A stretch of DNA of 64,000 nt from Ponticoccus alexandrii (GCF_016806125.1 NZ_CP047166.1:2790001-2854000); one strand, 5' to 3'. Shown: positions 27,410 through 36,349, counted from the stretch's first letter. Notes: a model not told the origin generated them from the sequence alone. Numbers and translations are program-made.

Positions 27410-27784
27410 TTACTGGTCTGCGGCAGGCGCAGCGGCTTCGGGGTCGGCTGCGGGTGCAGCGTCGTCAGCCGCCGGAGCAGCGGCTTCCGGTGCATCGGCA
27501 GGCGCGGTTGCGGCCGGGGCGTCAGCGGCCGGTGCGGTTGCGGCCGGGGCATCGCCCTGGATGGTGACATTGACGTCATCCGCCGGCGCGGTGACAGGCT
27601 CACCGCCGGTGCCGAAGATGACGTAGGCAAGGACTGCCACGACGACGACGACGATGCCCACGATGAACGCCAGGCCGGAATTGCTACGGCCCGTGCTGTG
27701 CGTGGTTGTGGTCGAGCTGTGGCCGGTGCCGTAAGCGGGGTTGCGGTCGGCGGCAGTGGTGTGGGTGTGGGTGGTATCAGCCAT
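27410..27784 (-). CDS. Small single-pass membrane protein inserted in the sarcosine oxidase operon
   Basis: A 124-residue protein of no recognised family. It has a Thr/His-rich N-terminus (HTHTTAADRNP, SSTTTTHSTG), one transmembrane helix at about 37-58 (LAFIVGIVVVVVAVLAYVIF), a short DDVNVTIQGDA segment, then a low-complexity Ala/Pro/Asp tail of about 45 residues. The likely topology is cytoplasmic N-terminus with the tail outside. It lies between soxB and soxD on the same strand. Whether it serves sarcosine oxidation is unknown. Confidence 0.75.
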   Translation of the reverse strand: MADTTHTHTTAADRNPAYGTGHSSTTTTHSTGRSNSGLAFIVGIVVVVVAVLAYVIFGTGGEPVTAPADDVNVTIQGDAPAATAPAADAPAATAPADAPEAAAPAADDAAPAADPEAAAPAADQ

Positions 27785-27917
27785 TGGTCTGTTCCTTCTC
27801 CATGTTCCGTTGAAGGCGAAACACGGGAGGTACAGATCCGGTTCCCGGGGGTTTCGGGGGCCGGCGGAAAACTGCGCGGGTCTTTGCCGATCATGGTCTG
27901 GGCGGCGGCGGGATGCA

Positions 27918-29165
27918 TCAGTGCGCGACCCCGGCGGCGACGCTTTCGTCGATGAAGCGGCCTTCGCGGAAACGGCCCAGCGAGAACTCGTCGCAAAGCG
28001 GCGCGTGGCCCTTTGCCATCAGTTCGGCGAAGCCCCAGCCGGAACCGGGAATGGCCTTGAAGCCGCCGGTGCCCCAGCCGCAGTTGATGAAGATGCCCTC
28101 GACCGGGGTCTTCGACAGGATCGGAGAGCGGTCGCCGGTCATGTCCACGATGCCGCCCCACTGGCGCAGCATCTTGAGGCGCGAGACCATGGGGAAGGTC
28201 TCGACCAGCGCGCGGACGGTTTCCTCGATGTGGTGGAAGCTGCCGCGCTGGGTGTAGTTGTTGTAGCCGTCGGCGCCGCCGCCGATGACCATCTCGCCCT
28301 TGTCGGACTGGCTCATGTAGCCGTGCACGGTGTTGGCCATGACGACGACGTCCATGATCGGCTTGATGGGTTCCGACACCAGCGCCTGAAGCGCCACGGA
28401 TTCCACCGGCAACCGGAAGCCCGCCATGTCGGCCAGCACGCCGGAGTGGCCCGCGACGACGATGCCCAGCTTGTCGCAGGAAATGGCGCCCCGGGTGGTC
28501 TGCACGCCGGTCACGCGGTCGCCGGCGCGGTCGATGCCGGTGACTTCGCACTTCTCGATGATATCCATGCCCATGGCCGAGCACGCCCGCGCATAGCCCC
28601 AGGCCACAGCGTCGTGGCGCGCGGTGCCGCCGCGCGCCTGCCAGAGCGCGCCCAGCACCGGGTAGCGCGGCCCGTCGAGGTTGATGATCGGGCACAGCTC
28701 CTTGACGCGGCGCGGCAGGATGAATTCGGTCGTCACGCCCTGCAATGCGTTGGCGTGGGCGGTGCGACGGTAGCCCCGGACCTCGTGTTCGGTCTGCGCC
28801 AGCATCATCACGCCGCGCGGGCTGAACATGACGTTGTAGTTCAGGTCCTGGCTCATCGTCTCGTACAGCGAACGCGACTTTTCGTAGATCGCGGCAGAGG
28901 CGTCCTGCAGGTAGTTCGAGCGGATGATGGTCGTGTTCCGCCCGGTGTTGCCGCCGCCCAGCCAGCCCTTTTCCAGCACCGCGACATTGGTGATGCCGAA
29001 CCGCTTGCCTAGGTAGTAGGCCGTCGCCAGACCGTGCCCGCCCGCGCCGACAATGATCACGTCGTACCGGCTTTTGGGCGCTGCGGGCTTCTTCCAGGCG
29101 CGCTCCCACCGCTGGTGGTTGGACAGGGCTTCCCGGGCGATGGCGAAGGCGGAGTAGCGTTTCAT
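27918..29165 (-). CDS. soxB: Sarcosine oxidase beta subunit
   Basis: A 415-residue flavoprotein, close to the usual 417. The FAD-binding Rossmann motif is VIIVGAGGHGLATAYYLG near residue 38, followed by EKGWLGGGNTGRNTTIIRSN. This subunit holds the covalent FMN/FAD site where sarcosine is oxidised. It is the first gene of the operon. The ATG at 29165 (MKRYSAFAIAREAL) is the standard start. The upstream region contains a plus-strand terminator-like structure, described separately. Confidence 0.95.
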   Translation of the reverse strand: MKRYSAFAIAREALSNHQRWERAWKKPAAPKSRYDVIIVGAGGHGLATAYYLGKRFGITNVAVLEKGWLGGGNTGRNTTIIRSNYLQDASAAIYEKSRSLYETMSQDLNYNVMFSPRGVMMLAQTEHEVRGYRRTAHANALQGVTTEFILPRRVKELCPIINLDGPRYPVLGALWQARGGTARHDAVAWGYARACSAMGMDIIEKCEVTGIDRAGDRVTGVQTTRGAISCDKLGIVVAGHSGVLADMAGFRLPVESVALQALVSEPIKPIMDVVVMANTVHGYMSQSDKGEMVIGGGADGYNNYTQRGSFHHIEETVRALVETFPMVSRLKMLRQWGGIVDMTGDRSPILSKTPVEGIFINCGWGTGGFKAIPGSGWGFAELMAKGHAPLCDEFSLGRFREGRFIDESVAAGVAH

Positions 29166-29274
29166 GTGGCTCGAATCCGGTTCCGGCGTGGGTTTCTGGT
29201 GGTGTGGACTCAAACGCAGCTGGCGCTGCGGATGCAACCGTCATTCTGACGCGCAGTTGCGACATGGTGCGGCG

Positions 29275-29297
29275 AAGGCCCGATTGGGCCTTTTTTT
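29275..29297 (+). terminator. Plus-strand rho-independent terminator upstream of ccmI
   Basis: AAGGCCC (29275-29281), loop GATT, GGGCCTT (29286-29292), followed by an uninterrupted T run (29291-29297). This is a textbook intrinsic terminator reading rightward. No plus-strand gene lies upstream, because soxB is on the other strand. It must end either an unannotated short transcript starting in 29166-29270 or an attenuated ccmI leader. Confidence 0.75.
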
Positions 29298-29342
29298 CAA
29301 AGCTCTCCCCGCATACATGAGGCCCGACGAAGGGGAGGCAAG

Positions 29343-30575
29343 ATGCTGTTCTGGATTCTGACGGGCGCGGTGGCGCTGGTGCTGACGGTGGCCCTTGCGG
29401 CGGCGCTTTTGCGGGGCCGCAGGGAAACCGGCCCGGCCGAGGCCTTCGACCTGCAGGTCTACCGCGACCAGCTGCGCGAGGTCGAGGCGGACGCGGCCAG
29501 CGGCAAGGTTCCCCCCGAAGAGGCAGAGCGCCTGAAGACCGAGATCTCGCGCCGCCTTCTGACCGCCGACGCCAAGGCGCGCGGCACGGCGACGGCGGCG
29601 GACCAGCCGCAGGGCGCGGCGCGCGTGATGGCCGGGATCGTGGCGCTGGTTCTGGTGGGCGGCGGCTTCGGCCTTTACACCTACCTCGGCGTGCCCGGCT
29701 ACCCGGACCGCCCACTTCATTTGCGCATGGAGCAGGCAGAGGCGCTGCTCAAGGACCGCACCTCTCAGGCCGAGGCAGAGGCCCGCCAGCCCGCCACTGC
29801 GCCGCTGGACGTGCCCGAGGATTACGCCGCGCTGGTCGAAAAGCTGCGCGAGGCAGTGTCCGAGCGTCCCGACGACCTTCAGGGCCACCTGCTGCTGACA
29901 CGCCACGAGGCGGCGCTTGGCAATGCCCGGGCCGCCTATGTGTCGCAACAGCAGGTGATCCGCCTGAAGGGCGAAGAGGCCGAGGCGCAGGATTTCACCG
30001 ACCTTGCCGACCTGATGATCATCGCGGCGGGGGGCTATGTCTCGCCCGAGGCGCAGAAGGTGCTGGAACAGGCCCTGAGCCGCGACCCGGACAACGGTGT
30101 GGCGCGCTTCTACGGTGGACTGATGATGGCGCAGACGGGGCGACCGGACCTTGGCTTTCAGATGTGGAACCGCCTTCTGCGCGAAAGCGCCGCCGAAGAC
30201 CCCTGGGTGGCCCCGATCCGCGCCCAGATCACCGATATGGCCGCCCGCGCCGGGGTGACGAACTTCTCTCTGCCCGAGGCCCCTGCCCCGCTGCGCGGCC
30301 CCTCCGCCGCCGATATCGACAATGCCGCCGACCTCAGCGACGAAGACCGCTCCGCGATGATCCGCGGCATGGTCGACGGCCTGCTGGAACGGCTGGCGAC
30401 CGAGGGTGGCGCGCCGCAGGAATGGGCGCGGGCGATCTCTGCCCTTGGCGTGCTGGGAGAGACCGAGCGCGCCGGTGCGATCTGGACCGAGGGCCGGACC
30501 GTCTTTGCCGGCAACGAAGAGGCCCTTGCGGCGCTGCGGGCCGCGGCGGTATCAGCGGGGCTGGCGTCGGAGTGA
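29343..30575 (+). CDS. ccmI: Cytochrome c biogenesis protein CcmI
   Basis: A 410-residue membrane protein. Two transmembrane helices (about 2-24 and 96-115) flank a cytoplasmic leucine-zipper-like loop (VYRDQLREVEADAASGKV). The remainder is a periplasmic TPR-like domain. CcmI is the chaperone that holds apocytochrome c for haem ligation. AGGGGAGG precedes the ATG at 29343. In Rhodobacter the gene is also known as cycH. It lies apart from other ccm genes here, as is usual in this group. Confidence 0.92.
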   Translation: MLFWILTGAVALVLTVALAAALLRGRRETGPAEAFDLQVYRDQLREVEADAASGKVPPEEAERLKTEISRRLLTADAKARGTATAADQPQGAARVMAGIVALVLVGGGFGLYTYLGVPGYPDRPLHLRMEQAEALLKDRTSQAEAEARQPATAPLDVPEDYAALVEKLREAVSERPDDLQGHLLLTRHEAALGNARAAYVSQQQVIRLKGEEAEAQDFTDLADLMIIAAGGYVSPEAQKVLEQALSRDPDNGVARFYGGLMMAQTGRPDLGFQMWNRLLRESAAEDPWVAPIRAQITDMAARAGVTNFSLPEAPAPLRGPSAADIDNAADLSDEDRSAMIRGMVDGLLERLATEGGAPQEWARAISALGVLGETERAGAIWTEGRTVFAGNEEALAALRAAAVSAGLASE

Positions 30576-30597
30576 CGCGCAAAGGAGTGGCCCGCCC

Positions 30598-31068
30598 GTG
30601 ATCCATGACGAGATTGCCGATTTCGCCGCCGCCCTGCGGCCCATGACGGCGCTGGCCGGGCTGGACCTTGGGACCAAGACCATCGGCGTCGCGGTCACCG
30701 ATACCTTCCGCACGGTCGCCACACCGCTTGAAACCGTGAAGCGGCGCAAATTCTCGCTGGATGCGGAACGTCTGCTGGCGATCCTAAAGCAACGCGGCAT
30801 CGGCGGGCTGGTGCTCGGCCTGCCGCGCAACATGGACGGCACCGAGGGCCCGCGCTGCCAGTCGACCCGCGCCTTCGCCCGCAACTTTGCCGCGCTCTGG
30901 GACGGCCCGGTAACCTTCTGGGACGAGCGCCTGTCCACCGTGGCCGCCGAACGCGCGCTGCTGGAGGCGGATACCTCCCGAAAGCGTCGCGCCGAGGTGA
31001 TCGACCACGTGGCTGCATCGTACATTCTGCAAGGGGCGCTGGACCGCCTGCGCCACCTGTCAGCCTGA
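30598..31068 (+). CDS. ruvX: Putative pre-16S rRNA nuclease / Holliday junction resolvase-like protein YqgF
   Basis: A 156-residue RNase H-fold protein with LAGLDLGTKTIGVAVTD, GLVLGLPRNMDGTEGPR, FWDERLSTVAAERAL and EVIDHVAASYILQ. These contain the acidic active-site residues. YqgF matures 16S rRNA 5' ends in E. coli. I chose a GTG at 30598 because AAAGGAG lies 10 bp upstream and no suitable ATG exists. It follows ccmI by 22 bp and is probably co-transcribed with it. Confidence 0.92.
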   Translation: MIHDEIADFAAALRPMTALAGLDLGTKTIGVAVTDTFRTVATPLETVKRRKFSLDAERLLAILKQRGIGGLVLGLPRNMDGTEGPRCQSTRAFARNFAALWDGPVTFWDERLSTVAAERALLEADTSRKRRAEVIDHVAASYILQGALDRLRHLSA

Positions 31069-31078
31069 GCGGGACGCG

Positions 31079-31330
31079 ATGACCGACGAGATCTGGAAAC
31101 GCCGGGAGATCGAAAGCCCCTGCGTGAAGCTTTGCGTGATCCCCCCCGAGGCCGGGCTGTGCACCGGCTGCCTGCGCTCGCTCGACGAGATCGCGCGCTG
31201 GTCGCGCATGGACCCTGAAGAGCGCCGCGCCGTCATGGCCGCCCTGCCCGACCGGCAGGGGCATCTGACGCACCGGCGCGGCGGCCGCGCGGCGCGGCTG
31301 AAGCGGCACGGGGGCGGCACGGAGGGCTGA
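31079..31330 (+). CDS. DUF1289 small cysteine protein
   Basis: An 83-residue protein with the DUF1289 pattern: SPCVKLCVIPPEAGLCTGC, then LDEIARWSRMDPEERRAVMA. The four cysteines probably bind metal. The function is unknown. It starts 10 bp after ruvX and ends the ccmI-ruvX run. The 146 bp that follow show nothing recognisable. Confidence 0.88.
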   Translation: MTDEIWKRREIESPCVKLCVIPPEAGLCTGCLRSLDEIARWSRMDPEERRAVMAALPDRQGHLTHRRGGRAARLKRHGGGTEG

Positions 31331-31476
31331 GCGCGGCGAGGCTGGACAGACGCCGGGGTGTGGGCTGTATGAGACCCGCTCTCGCCTTCCCCAGAATTCT
31401 GGCGCAAGATAGCAGGCGGGTCGCCGCTTCCGGCAATGACCGCGCCCAAGCACCCCTTTGGAACGACGCAGGGGCT

Positions 31477-33189
31477 TCAGCCCGTGACCACGGCCACGTT
31501 GCCAAGGCTGAACCCGCTGGCCTGACCGCCCGCGTTCCGCAGGATCGCCGTGGCAGAGCCGCTCTCGGCCCGCATCAGCAGCGAATCCTCGGGGTCGTCC
31601 GGGTCCGGGACCACAGAGAGGTCCTCGAGATCCAGACCGCCGGGCAGGACGATGGTCAGCAGGTCCGCCTCGGGTCCACTGGTGACGAAATCGTCGATCT
31701 GCGGCAGGGTGGCCGCCACGCCCGTGGCATCCATGGCGAAGGTGTCCGCGCCCGCCCCGCCCGAGGCGCTGAAGGCCAGACCTGACAGGTCGAAGGCGAT
31801 GGTGTCCTCGCCCTCGCCGCCAGAAGCATAGTCGATGGCCTCGATCACGTCGTTCCCCGCGCCGCCGTAGCCGGTGGCCACGTTGGTCAGCACGTCGTCC
31901 CCCGCTTCGCCGAAGGCCTCGAAGGTGTCGCTGATCGTATCGTCGCCCTCGCCGCCGCGCCCGACCTCGGACCCCTCGATCAGGTCGTCGCCCGCGCCAC
32001 CGTCGGCAAGGTCGACGGCGCGCAGGACGTCGTCTCCGGCGCCGCCCTCACCCTCGAAGGCCCCGACGAGGGTGTCGTTGCCCGCGTCGCCGATCGCAGT
32101 GCCCTGACCGGTGATCAGATCGTTGCCCGCACCGCCGAACATCAGGTCCTCGACGTCGTTGCCGGTCAGCGTGTCGTTGCCGTCGCCACCGTCGATCAGC
32201 GCCTCGAAGCCGGTCGAAGTGATCACGTCGTCGCCCTCTCCGCCGAGCAGCTGGGTGAAGGCCCCACTGGAGGTGATCGTGTCGTTGCCTGCGCCGCCGT
32301 CCAGTTCGGCGCCTTCCTCGCTGGTGCTTTGCAGCAGGTCGTCGCCCCCCTCTCCGAAGAAGATGTCCACCGCGCCCAGTGCCCCCAGCAGGGTATCGTT
32401 GCCCTCGCCGCCGCGCATCAGGGCGGCACCGGCGCTGGCGGACATCAGGTCCGCCCCCTCGCCCCCCAGAAGGGTGTTGTCCCCCTCCAGCGCGACAAGC
32501 GTGTCGTCGCCCGCGCCGCCCTCCATGGTGTCGCGACTTTCGGTGCTGCCCTCGTCCTGATCGGAGAGGTAGTCGGCCCCTGCGCCGCCGCGCAGCAGGT
32601 CATCGCCAAAGCCCCCGACGAGCGTGTCGCTGTCCTCTCCGCCATCCAGCGTGTCGTTGCCCGCGCCGCCGTTCAGGGTATCCTCGCCTGCGCCGCCGCT
32701 CAGGCTGTCGTCGCCGGTTCCACCGTCCAGCCTGTCGTTGCCGTCGCCACCGTCCAGCCGGTCCGCGCGGCTGCCGCCGCCGAGCATATCGTTGCCCTCG
32801 CCCCCCAGAAGCCGGTCGGCGCCGCCGCCGCCCTCCAGCGCGTCGTTGCCCGGACCGCCCAGCAGCCGGTCATTGCCGAGGTTGCCCCAGAGCGCGTCGT
32901 CGCCCTCTTCGCCGTGCAGGGTGTCGTCGCCGTTGTTGCCCGAAACGCTGTCCGCGCCTTCTCCGGCATAGATCAGGTCATTGCCCGACAGCGCTGCGAA
33001 CAGCGCGTCCCCCGCGCCCAGATCGAGCACGTCGTCGCCACCGGTTGGCCCGGTATCGGGATCGGGATCGGTATCGGGGTCCGGGTTGGACGGTGGCCGG
33101 TCGGCGCTGTCGTCATCGTCACCCGTATCGAAAACCCCGACCAGAGACGCCAGAAGAAGAAGGGGAAGAACCCCGAGAAGAATGCCCAT
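31477..33189 (-). CDS. RTX calcium-binding repeat protein with N-terminal hydrophobic segment
   Basis: A 570-residue acidic protein. An N-terminal hydrophobic helix (residues 2-18, MGILLGVLPLLLLASLVGVF) leads into an Asp/Pro linker. From about residue 65 to 470 it is almost entirely tandem GGxGxDxL calcium-binding nonapeptides, including degenerate short forms. The C-terminal 100 residues are non-repetitive. Unlike the protein at 11942-14716 it lacks a Hint domain. The N-terminal anchor suggests Sec-dependent membrane insertion rather than classical type I secretion. The function is unknown. Confidence 0.85.
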   Translation of the reverse strand: MGILLGVLPLLLLASLVGVFDTGDDDDSADRPPSNPDPDTDPDPDTGPTGGDDVLDLGAGDALFAALSGNDLIYAGEGADSVSGNNGDDTLHGEEGDDALWGNLGNDRLLGGPGNDALEGGGGADRLLGGEGNDMLGGGSRADRLDGGDGNDRLDGGTGDDSLSGGAGEDTLNGGAGNDTLDGGEDSDTLVGGFGDDLLRGGAGADYLSDQDEGSTESRDTMEGGAGDDTLVALEGDNTLLGGEGADLMSASAGAALMRGGEGNDTLLGALGAVDIFFGEGGDDLLQSTSEEGAELDGGAGNDTITSSGAFTQLLGGEGDDVITSTGFEALIDGGDGNDTLTGNDVEDLMFGGAGNDLITGQGTAIGDAGNDTLVGAFEGEGGAGDDVLRAVDLADGGAGDDLIEGSEVGRGGEGDDTISDTFEAFGEAGDDVLTNVATGYGGAGNDVIEAIDYASGGEGEDTIAFDLSGLAFSASGGAGADTFAMDATGVAATLPQIDDFVTSGPEADLLTIVLPGGLDLEDLSVVPDPDDPEDSLLMRAESGSATAILRNAGGQASGFSLGNVAVVTG

Positions 33190-33321
33190 GTCGATGCCCC
33201 CACATCAATCAATGGGACATCCTATGCGCACATCTTTACCCAGCGGAAGCCTTTTCCACGATACCCCGAATTTCAGAAACAATCCCGTCATACAGCGCGG
33301 ATTGCGGCGAAAGCCCGGGCG

Positions 33322-34143
33322 TCAGGCCCAGAGCGCCTTGCGCAGCATGTTGACGGCGACGATGAGGATAAAGACCGCGAAGAGCCTGCGCAGCAGCAGC
33401 GCATCCAGCGCATGCGCCAGCTTCGCCCCCATCGGCGCGGTGATCAGCGTCATCGAGATAGCGATGACAAGCGCCGGAACGTTGACCGCGCCAACCGTCA
33501 GGGGCGGCGCCCCGGCGACGTTCAGGAACAGGAATCCAATCACCGAGGGCACCGCGATGACAAGGCCGAAGCCCGCCGCCGTGGCCACTGCCCGGTGCAT
33601 CGGCACGCTGTAAAGCGTCATCAGCGGCACACCGAAGCTGCCGCCGCCGATGCCCATCAGCACCGAGAAGAAACCCACGGTCGGCGACAACGCCGCCCGT
33701 GTTCCGCCCTGCGGCATCTGCGGCCCCAGCCGCCAGCTTTGCCGCCCGAAGGCAAGGTAGAGGCCCACCATCGTGGCCAGAACGCCGAAGATCACCGCCA
33801 GCACCTCGGACCGCAGGCGCGCGGCGGCCAGCATCCCCAGCACCGCGCCGATGGCGATGCCCGGCGCCCAGCCCTTCAGGATGTCCCAGTCAACCGCCCC
33901 GCGCTTGTTGTGCGCATGCACCGAACGGATCGAGGTCACGATGATCGAGGCCAGCGAGGTCGCAAGACAGACCTGCATCACCTGCGGCCCGTCATAGCCC
34001 AGCCCGTGCAGGACGAAGTAGAAGGCCGGCACAAGGATGATGCCACCGCCCACGCCGAAGAGCCCGGCCAGCAGCCCAGCGACCGCAGAGGCCGCCATGA
34101 GAACCGCCACCAGCGGTGCGAGGGTCGATAGGTCAAGGGTCAT
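33322..34143 (-). CDS. TauE/SafE-family sulfite/organosulfonate exporter-like permease
   Basis: A 273-residue membrane protein with about eight helices and two copies of the family pattern. The first is GLLAGLFGVGGGIILVPA followed by VMQVCLATSLASIIVTSIRS, and the second is GFFSVLMGIGGGSFGVPLMT. The substrate is uncertain; characterised relatives move sulfite, sulfoacetate or related anions. Its ATG overlaps the dusA stop (ATGA, 34140-34143), so the two are translationally coupled. A frameshifted relative lies at 62260-62600. Confidence 0.9.
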   Translation of the reverse strand: MTLDLSTLAPLVAVLMAASAVAGLLAGLFGVGGGIILVPAFYFVLHGLGYDGPQVMQVCLATSLASIIVTSIRSVHAHNKRGAVDWDILKGWAPGIAIGAVLGMLAAARLRSEVLAVIFGVLATMVGLYLAFGRQSWRLGPQMPQGGTRAALSPTVGFFSVLMGIGGGSFGVPLMTLYSVPMHRAVATAAGFGLVIAVPSVIGFLFLNVAGAPPLTVGAVNVPALVIAISMTLITAPMGAKLAHALDALLLRRLFAVFILIVAVNMLRKALWA

Positions 34144-35159
34144 GCGGCCTCCTCCCGGGGAATGCTGTCCAGCGCCTCTTCGACCAGCGCGTTGCCTGCG
34201 CCGGGCCGGCTGGCACCCTCGGACAGGATCTGCCGCCAGCGCCTTGCGCCCGGGCGCCCGGCAAAGAGGCCCATCATGTGCCTTGTGATCTGATGCAAAC
34301 GGCCGCCGGACGCAAGGTGCTCGTCGATGTAGGGCATCATGGCGCGGACCACGTCCCCGGGGCTGTCGAAGGGATCGGGCTGGCCGTAAAGGCGGCTGTC
34401 CGCGCGCCCGAGGATGTCCCACGGCTGGTGATAGGCGGCGCGTCCGATCATCACCCCGTCAAGGCCCTCCGCAAGAAAGACTTGCGCCGCGTCAAGCGTG
34501 GCGATGCCGCCATTCACCGACAGGTGCAGCGCCGGAAAGCGCGCCCGCATCGCCCGGACAAGCCCGTAGTCCAGCGGCGGGATCTCGCGGTTCTCTTTCG
34601 GAGACAACCCCTGCAGCCAGGCCTTGCGGGCGTGGATGGAAAAGCGCGTGACGCCCGCGGCGGCGACGGTCTCGATAAAGGCGGGCAGGACCTCTTGCGG
34701 GTCCTGGTCGTCGACGCCGATGCGGCATTTGACCGTGACCTCGGGCCCGTCGGGCAGCGCCTCGCGCATGGCGGCAACGCAGGCCGCGACAAGGGGCGCG
34801 TCCTTCATGAGCACGGCGCCGAAGGTGCCCGACTGCACCCGGTCCGACGGGCATCCGCAGTTCAGGTTGATTTCGTCGTATCCGGCGCGCGCGCCCAACC
34901 GCGCCGCCTCGGCGAGTTCCGCGGGGTCCGATCCGCCCAGTTGCAGGGCGACGGGATGCTCGGCGGCGTGGTGATCCAGCAGATGCAGCGCCCCGCCACG
35001 CACCAGCGCGGGCGCCGTGACCATTTCGGTGTAAAGCAGGCTCCGGCGGGACATCAGCCGGTGCAAATATCGGCAATGCCGGTCTGTCCAATCCATCATG
35101 GGCGCAACGCTTAGACGGGAGGCCGTTGAAATCTCTAATTTTTCATTTTTTTCGGTCAC
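34140..35159 (-). CDS. dusA: tRNA-dihydrouridine(20/20a) synthase DusA
   Basis: A 339-residue FMN enzyme reducing uridine 20 and 20a in the tRNA D-loop. It shows SVAPMMDWTDRHCRY at the start, the catalytic cysteine in NLNCGCPSDRVQSG, and HARKAWLQGLSPKENRE and VNGGI in the barrel. The first ten codons (TEKNEKLEIS) are AT-rich and unlike the rest. The conserved protein begins near SRLSVAP. That pattern, with an integrase gene directly upstream, indicates that an integrated element supplies the present 5' end. Confidence 0.94.
   Translation of the reverse strand: MTEKNEKLEISTASRLSVAPMMDWTDRHCRYLHRLMSRRSLLYTEMVTAPALVRGGALHLLDHHAAEHPVALQLGGSDPAELAEAARLGARAGYDEINLNCGCPSDRVQSGTFGAVLMKDAPLVAACVAAMREALPDGPEVTVKCRIGVDDQDPQEVLPAFIETVAAAGVTRFSIHARKAWLQGLSPKENREIPPLDYGLVRAMRARFPALHLSVNGGIATLDAAQVFLAEGLDGVMIGRAAYHQPWDILGRADSRLYGQPDPFDSPGDVVRAMMPYIDEHLASGGRLHQITRHMMGLFAGRPGARRWRQILSEGASRPGAGNALVEEALDSIPREEAA
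35060..35130. other. Putative attachment site in the 5' end of dusA
   Basis: Between about 35060 and 35130 dusA codes for the conserved SRLSVAPMMDWTDRHC segment. Beyond 35127 the composition shifts to A/T-rich. dusA 5' ends are known integration sites for islands and prophages with dedicated tyrosine recombinases, and such an enzyme lies 149 bp away. The exact core cannot be fixed, because I found no second copy of this segment in the window. Confidence 0.45.
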
Positions 35160-35198
35160 TTACAGGCACCTACAGTTCGTCTCGTTTCCGCTCATTAT

Positions 35199-35266
35199 GG
35201 ACCAAAGTCGTCGATTTTGACACTGGATTTGGTCCCGTGGACCAAATACAATTCCGTGGACCAAAT
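35199..35266. promoter_or_regulatory. Repeated GGACCAAA operator sites upstream of the integrase
   Basis: ATTTGGTCC (35227-35235), spacer CGT and GGACCAAAT (35239-35247) form a perfect 9-bp palindrome. The 13-mer CCGTGGACCAAAT occurs twice as a direct repeat (35235-35247 and 35254-35266), and a further GGACCAAA lies at 35199-35206. All are within 80 bp of the integrase start. They are probable binding sites for an excisionase, a repressor or the integrase arm-binding domain. Confidence 0.55.
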
Positions 35267-35278
35267 GGGGAGACCGTC

Positions 35279-36349
35279 ATGGGCTCGATCACCACACGCA
35301 AGCGCAAGGATGGAAGTCACAGTTACAGGGCACGTGTACGAGTGATGCGCGAGGGAACCGTCTATCACGAGACAAAGACTTTTGACAGACGCCCAGCTGC
35401 GACCACCTGGATAAAGAAGCGCGAGAAGGAGCTGGCAAAGCCTGGTGCGTTGGAAGGGCTGAACGTATCCGACCCTCCGCTGTCCACAGCGATCGAGCGC
35501 TACACTGAAGAGGCCGTAAAGGAAATCGGTCGCACGAAAGCGCAGGTCCTCAGGACCATCGCGACCTACCCAATCGCCGATCTGCCCTGCTCCACCATCA
35601 AGTCGAAGGATATCATCGAGTTTCTTCAGTCACTGCCCGGGCAACCGCAAACCGTCGGGAACTACGCGAGCCACCTCGCCTCCATATTCGCCATAGCTCG
35701 ACCGATGTGGGACTTCCGACTGGATGACCGAGAGATGAGAGACGCGATCACCGTCGCGCGCCGCATGGGGATCATCTCGCGTTCCGCGCAGCGGAACCGC
35801 AGGCCCACCCTCGATGAACTCGACCGGCTGCTGGCTCATTTCATTGATCGGCGCCAGAGAACACCTCAGGCCATGCCCATGCACAAGGTGATCGCGTTCG
35901 CTCTCTTCTCGACGCGCCGACAGGCAGAGATCACCCGCCTCACCTGGGATGACTTCCAGAAGGAGCACAAGCGCATTCTGGTCCGCGACATGAAGCACCC
36001 CGGCGAAAAGCTGGGAAACGATATCTGGGTCGATCTGCCCGACGAGGCCATTCGGATCATCGACAGCATGCCCGAGCATAAAGCGGAGATCTTCCCCTAC
36101 TCACCGGACGCAATCACGGCCAACTTCACCCGCGCTTGCAAGCTGCTCGGGATCGAAGATCTGCACTTCCACGATCTGCGTCACGAAGGCATTTCGCGGC
36201 TGTTTGAAATGGGCTGGAACATTCCTCATGTCGCAGCCGTCAGCGGACACAGGTCTTGGGTTAGCCTGAAACGCTATACGCACATCCGGGAAACAGGCGA
36301 CAAATATGCAAACTGGCCCGGAATACAGCTCGCAATTGGCAACACATGA
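35279..36349 (+). CDS. Tyrosine recombinase/phage-type integrase (dusA-associated)
   Basis: A 356-residue integrase. The N-terminal part (about 1-60) is an arm-binding-like region, and 65-165 is a SAM-like core-binding domain. The catalytic domain carries R214 (STRRQAEITRL), H298-R301 (HFHDLRHEG), H324 (SGHRSW) and Y333 (KRYTHI). The ATG at 35279 follows GGGGAG. It probably catalyses integration and excision of the element at the 5' end of dusA. Base composition is more AT-rich than the neighbours, consistent with transfer. It appears intact. Confidence 0.9.
   Translation: MGSITTRKRKDGSHSYRARVRVMREGTVYHETKTFDRRPAATTWIKKREKELAKPGALEGLNVSDPPLSTAIERYTEEAVKEIGRTKAQVLRTIATYPIADLPCSTIKSKDIIEFLQSLPGQPQTVGNYASHLASIFAIARPMWDFRLDDREMRDAITVARRMGIISRSAQRNRRPTLDELDRLLAHFIDRRQRTPQAMPMHKVIAFALFSTRRQAEITRLTWDDFQKEHKRILVRDMKHPGEKLGNDIWVDLPDEAIRIIDSMPEHKAEIFPYSPDAITANFTRACKLLGIEDLHFHDLRHEGISRLFEMGWNIPHVAAVSGHRSWVSLKRYTHIRETGDKYANWPGIQLAIGNT

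Noticed and set aside
29166-29342. Glycine riboswitch before soxB or ccmI
   Set aside because: The conserved glycine-aptamer core was not seen. Only the terminator and a small stem are supported.
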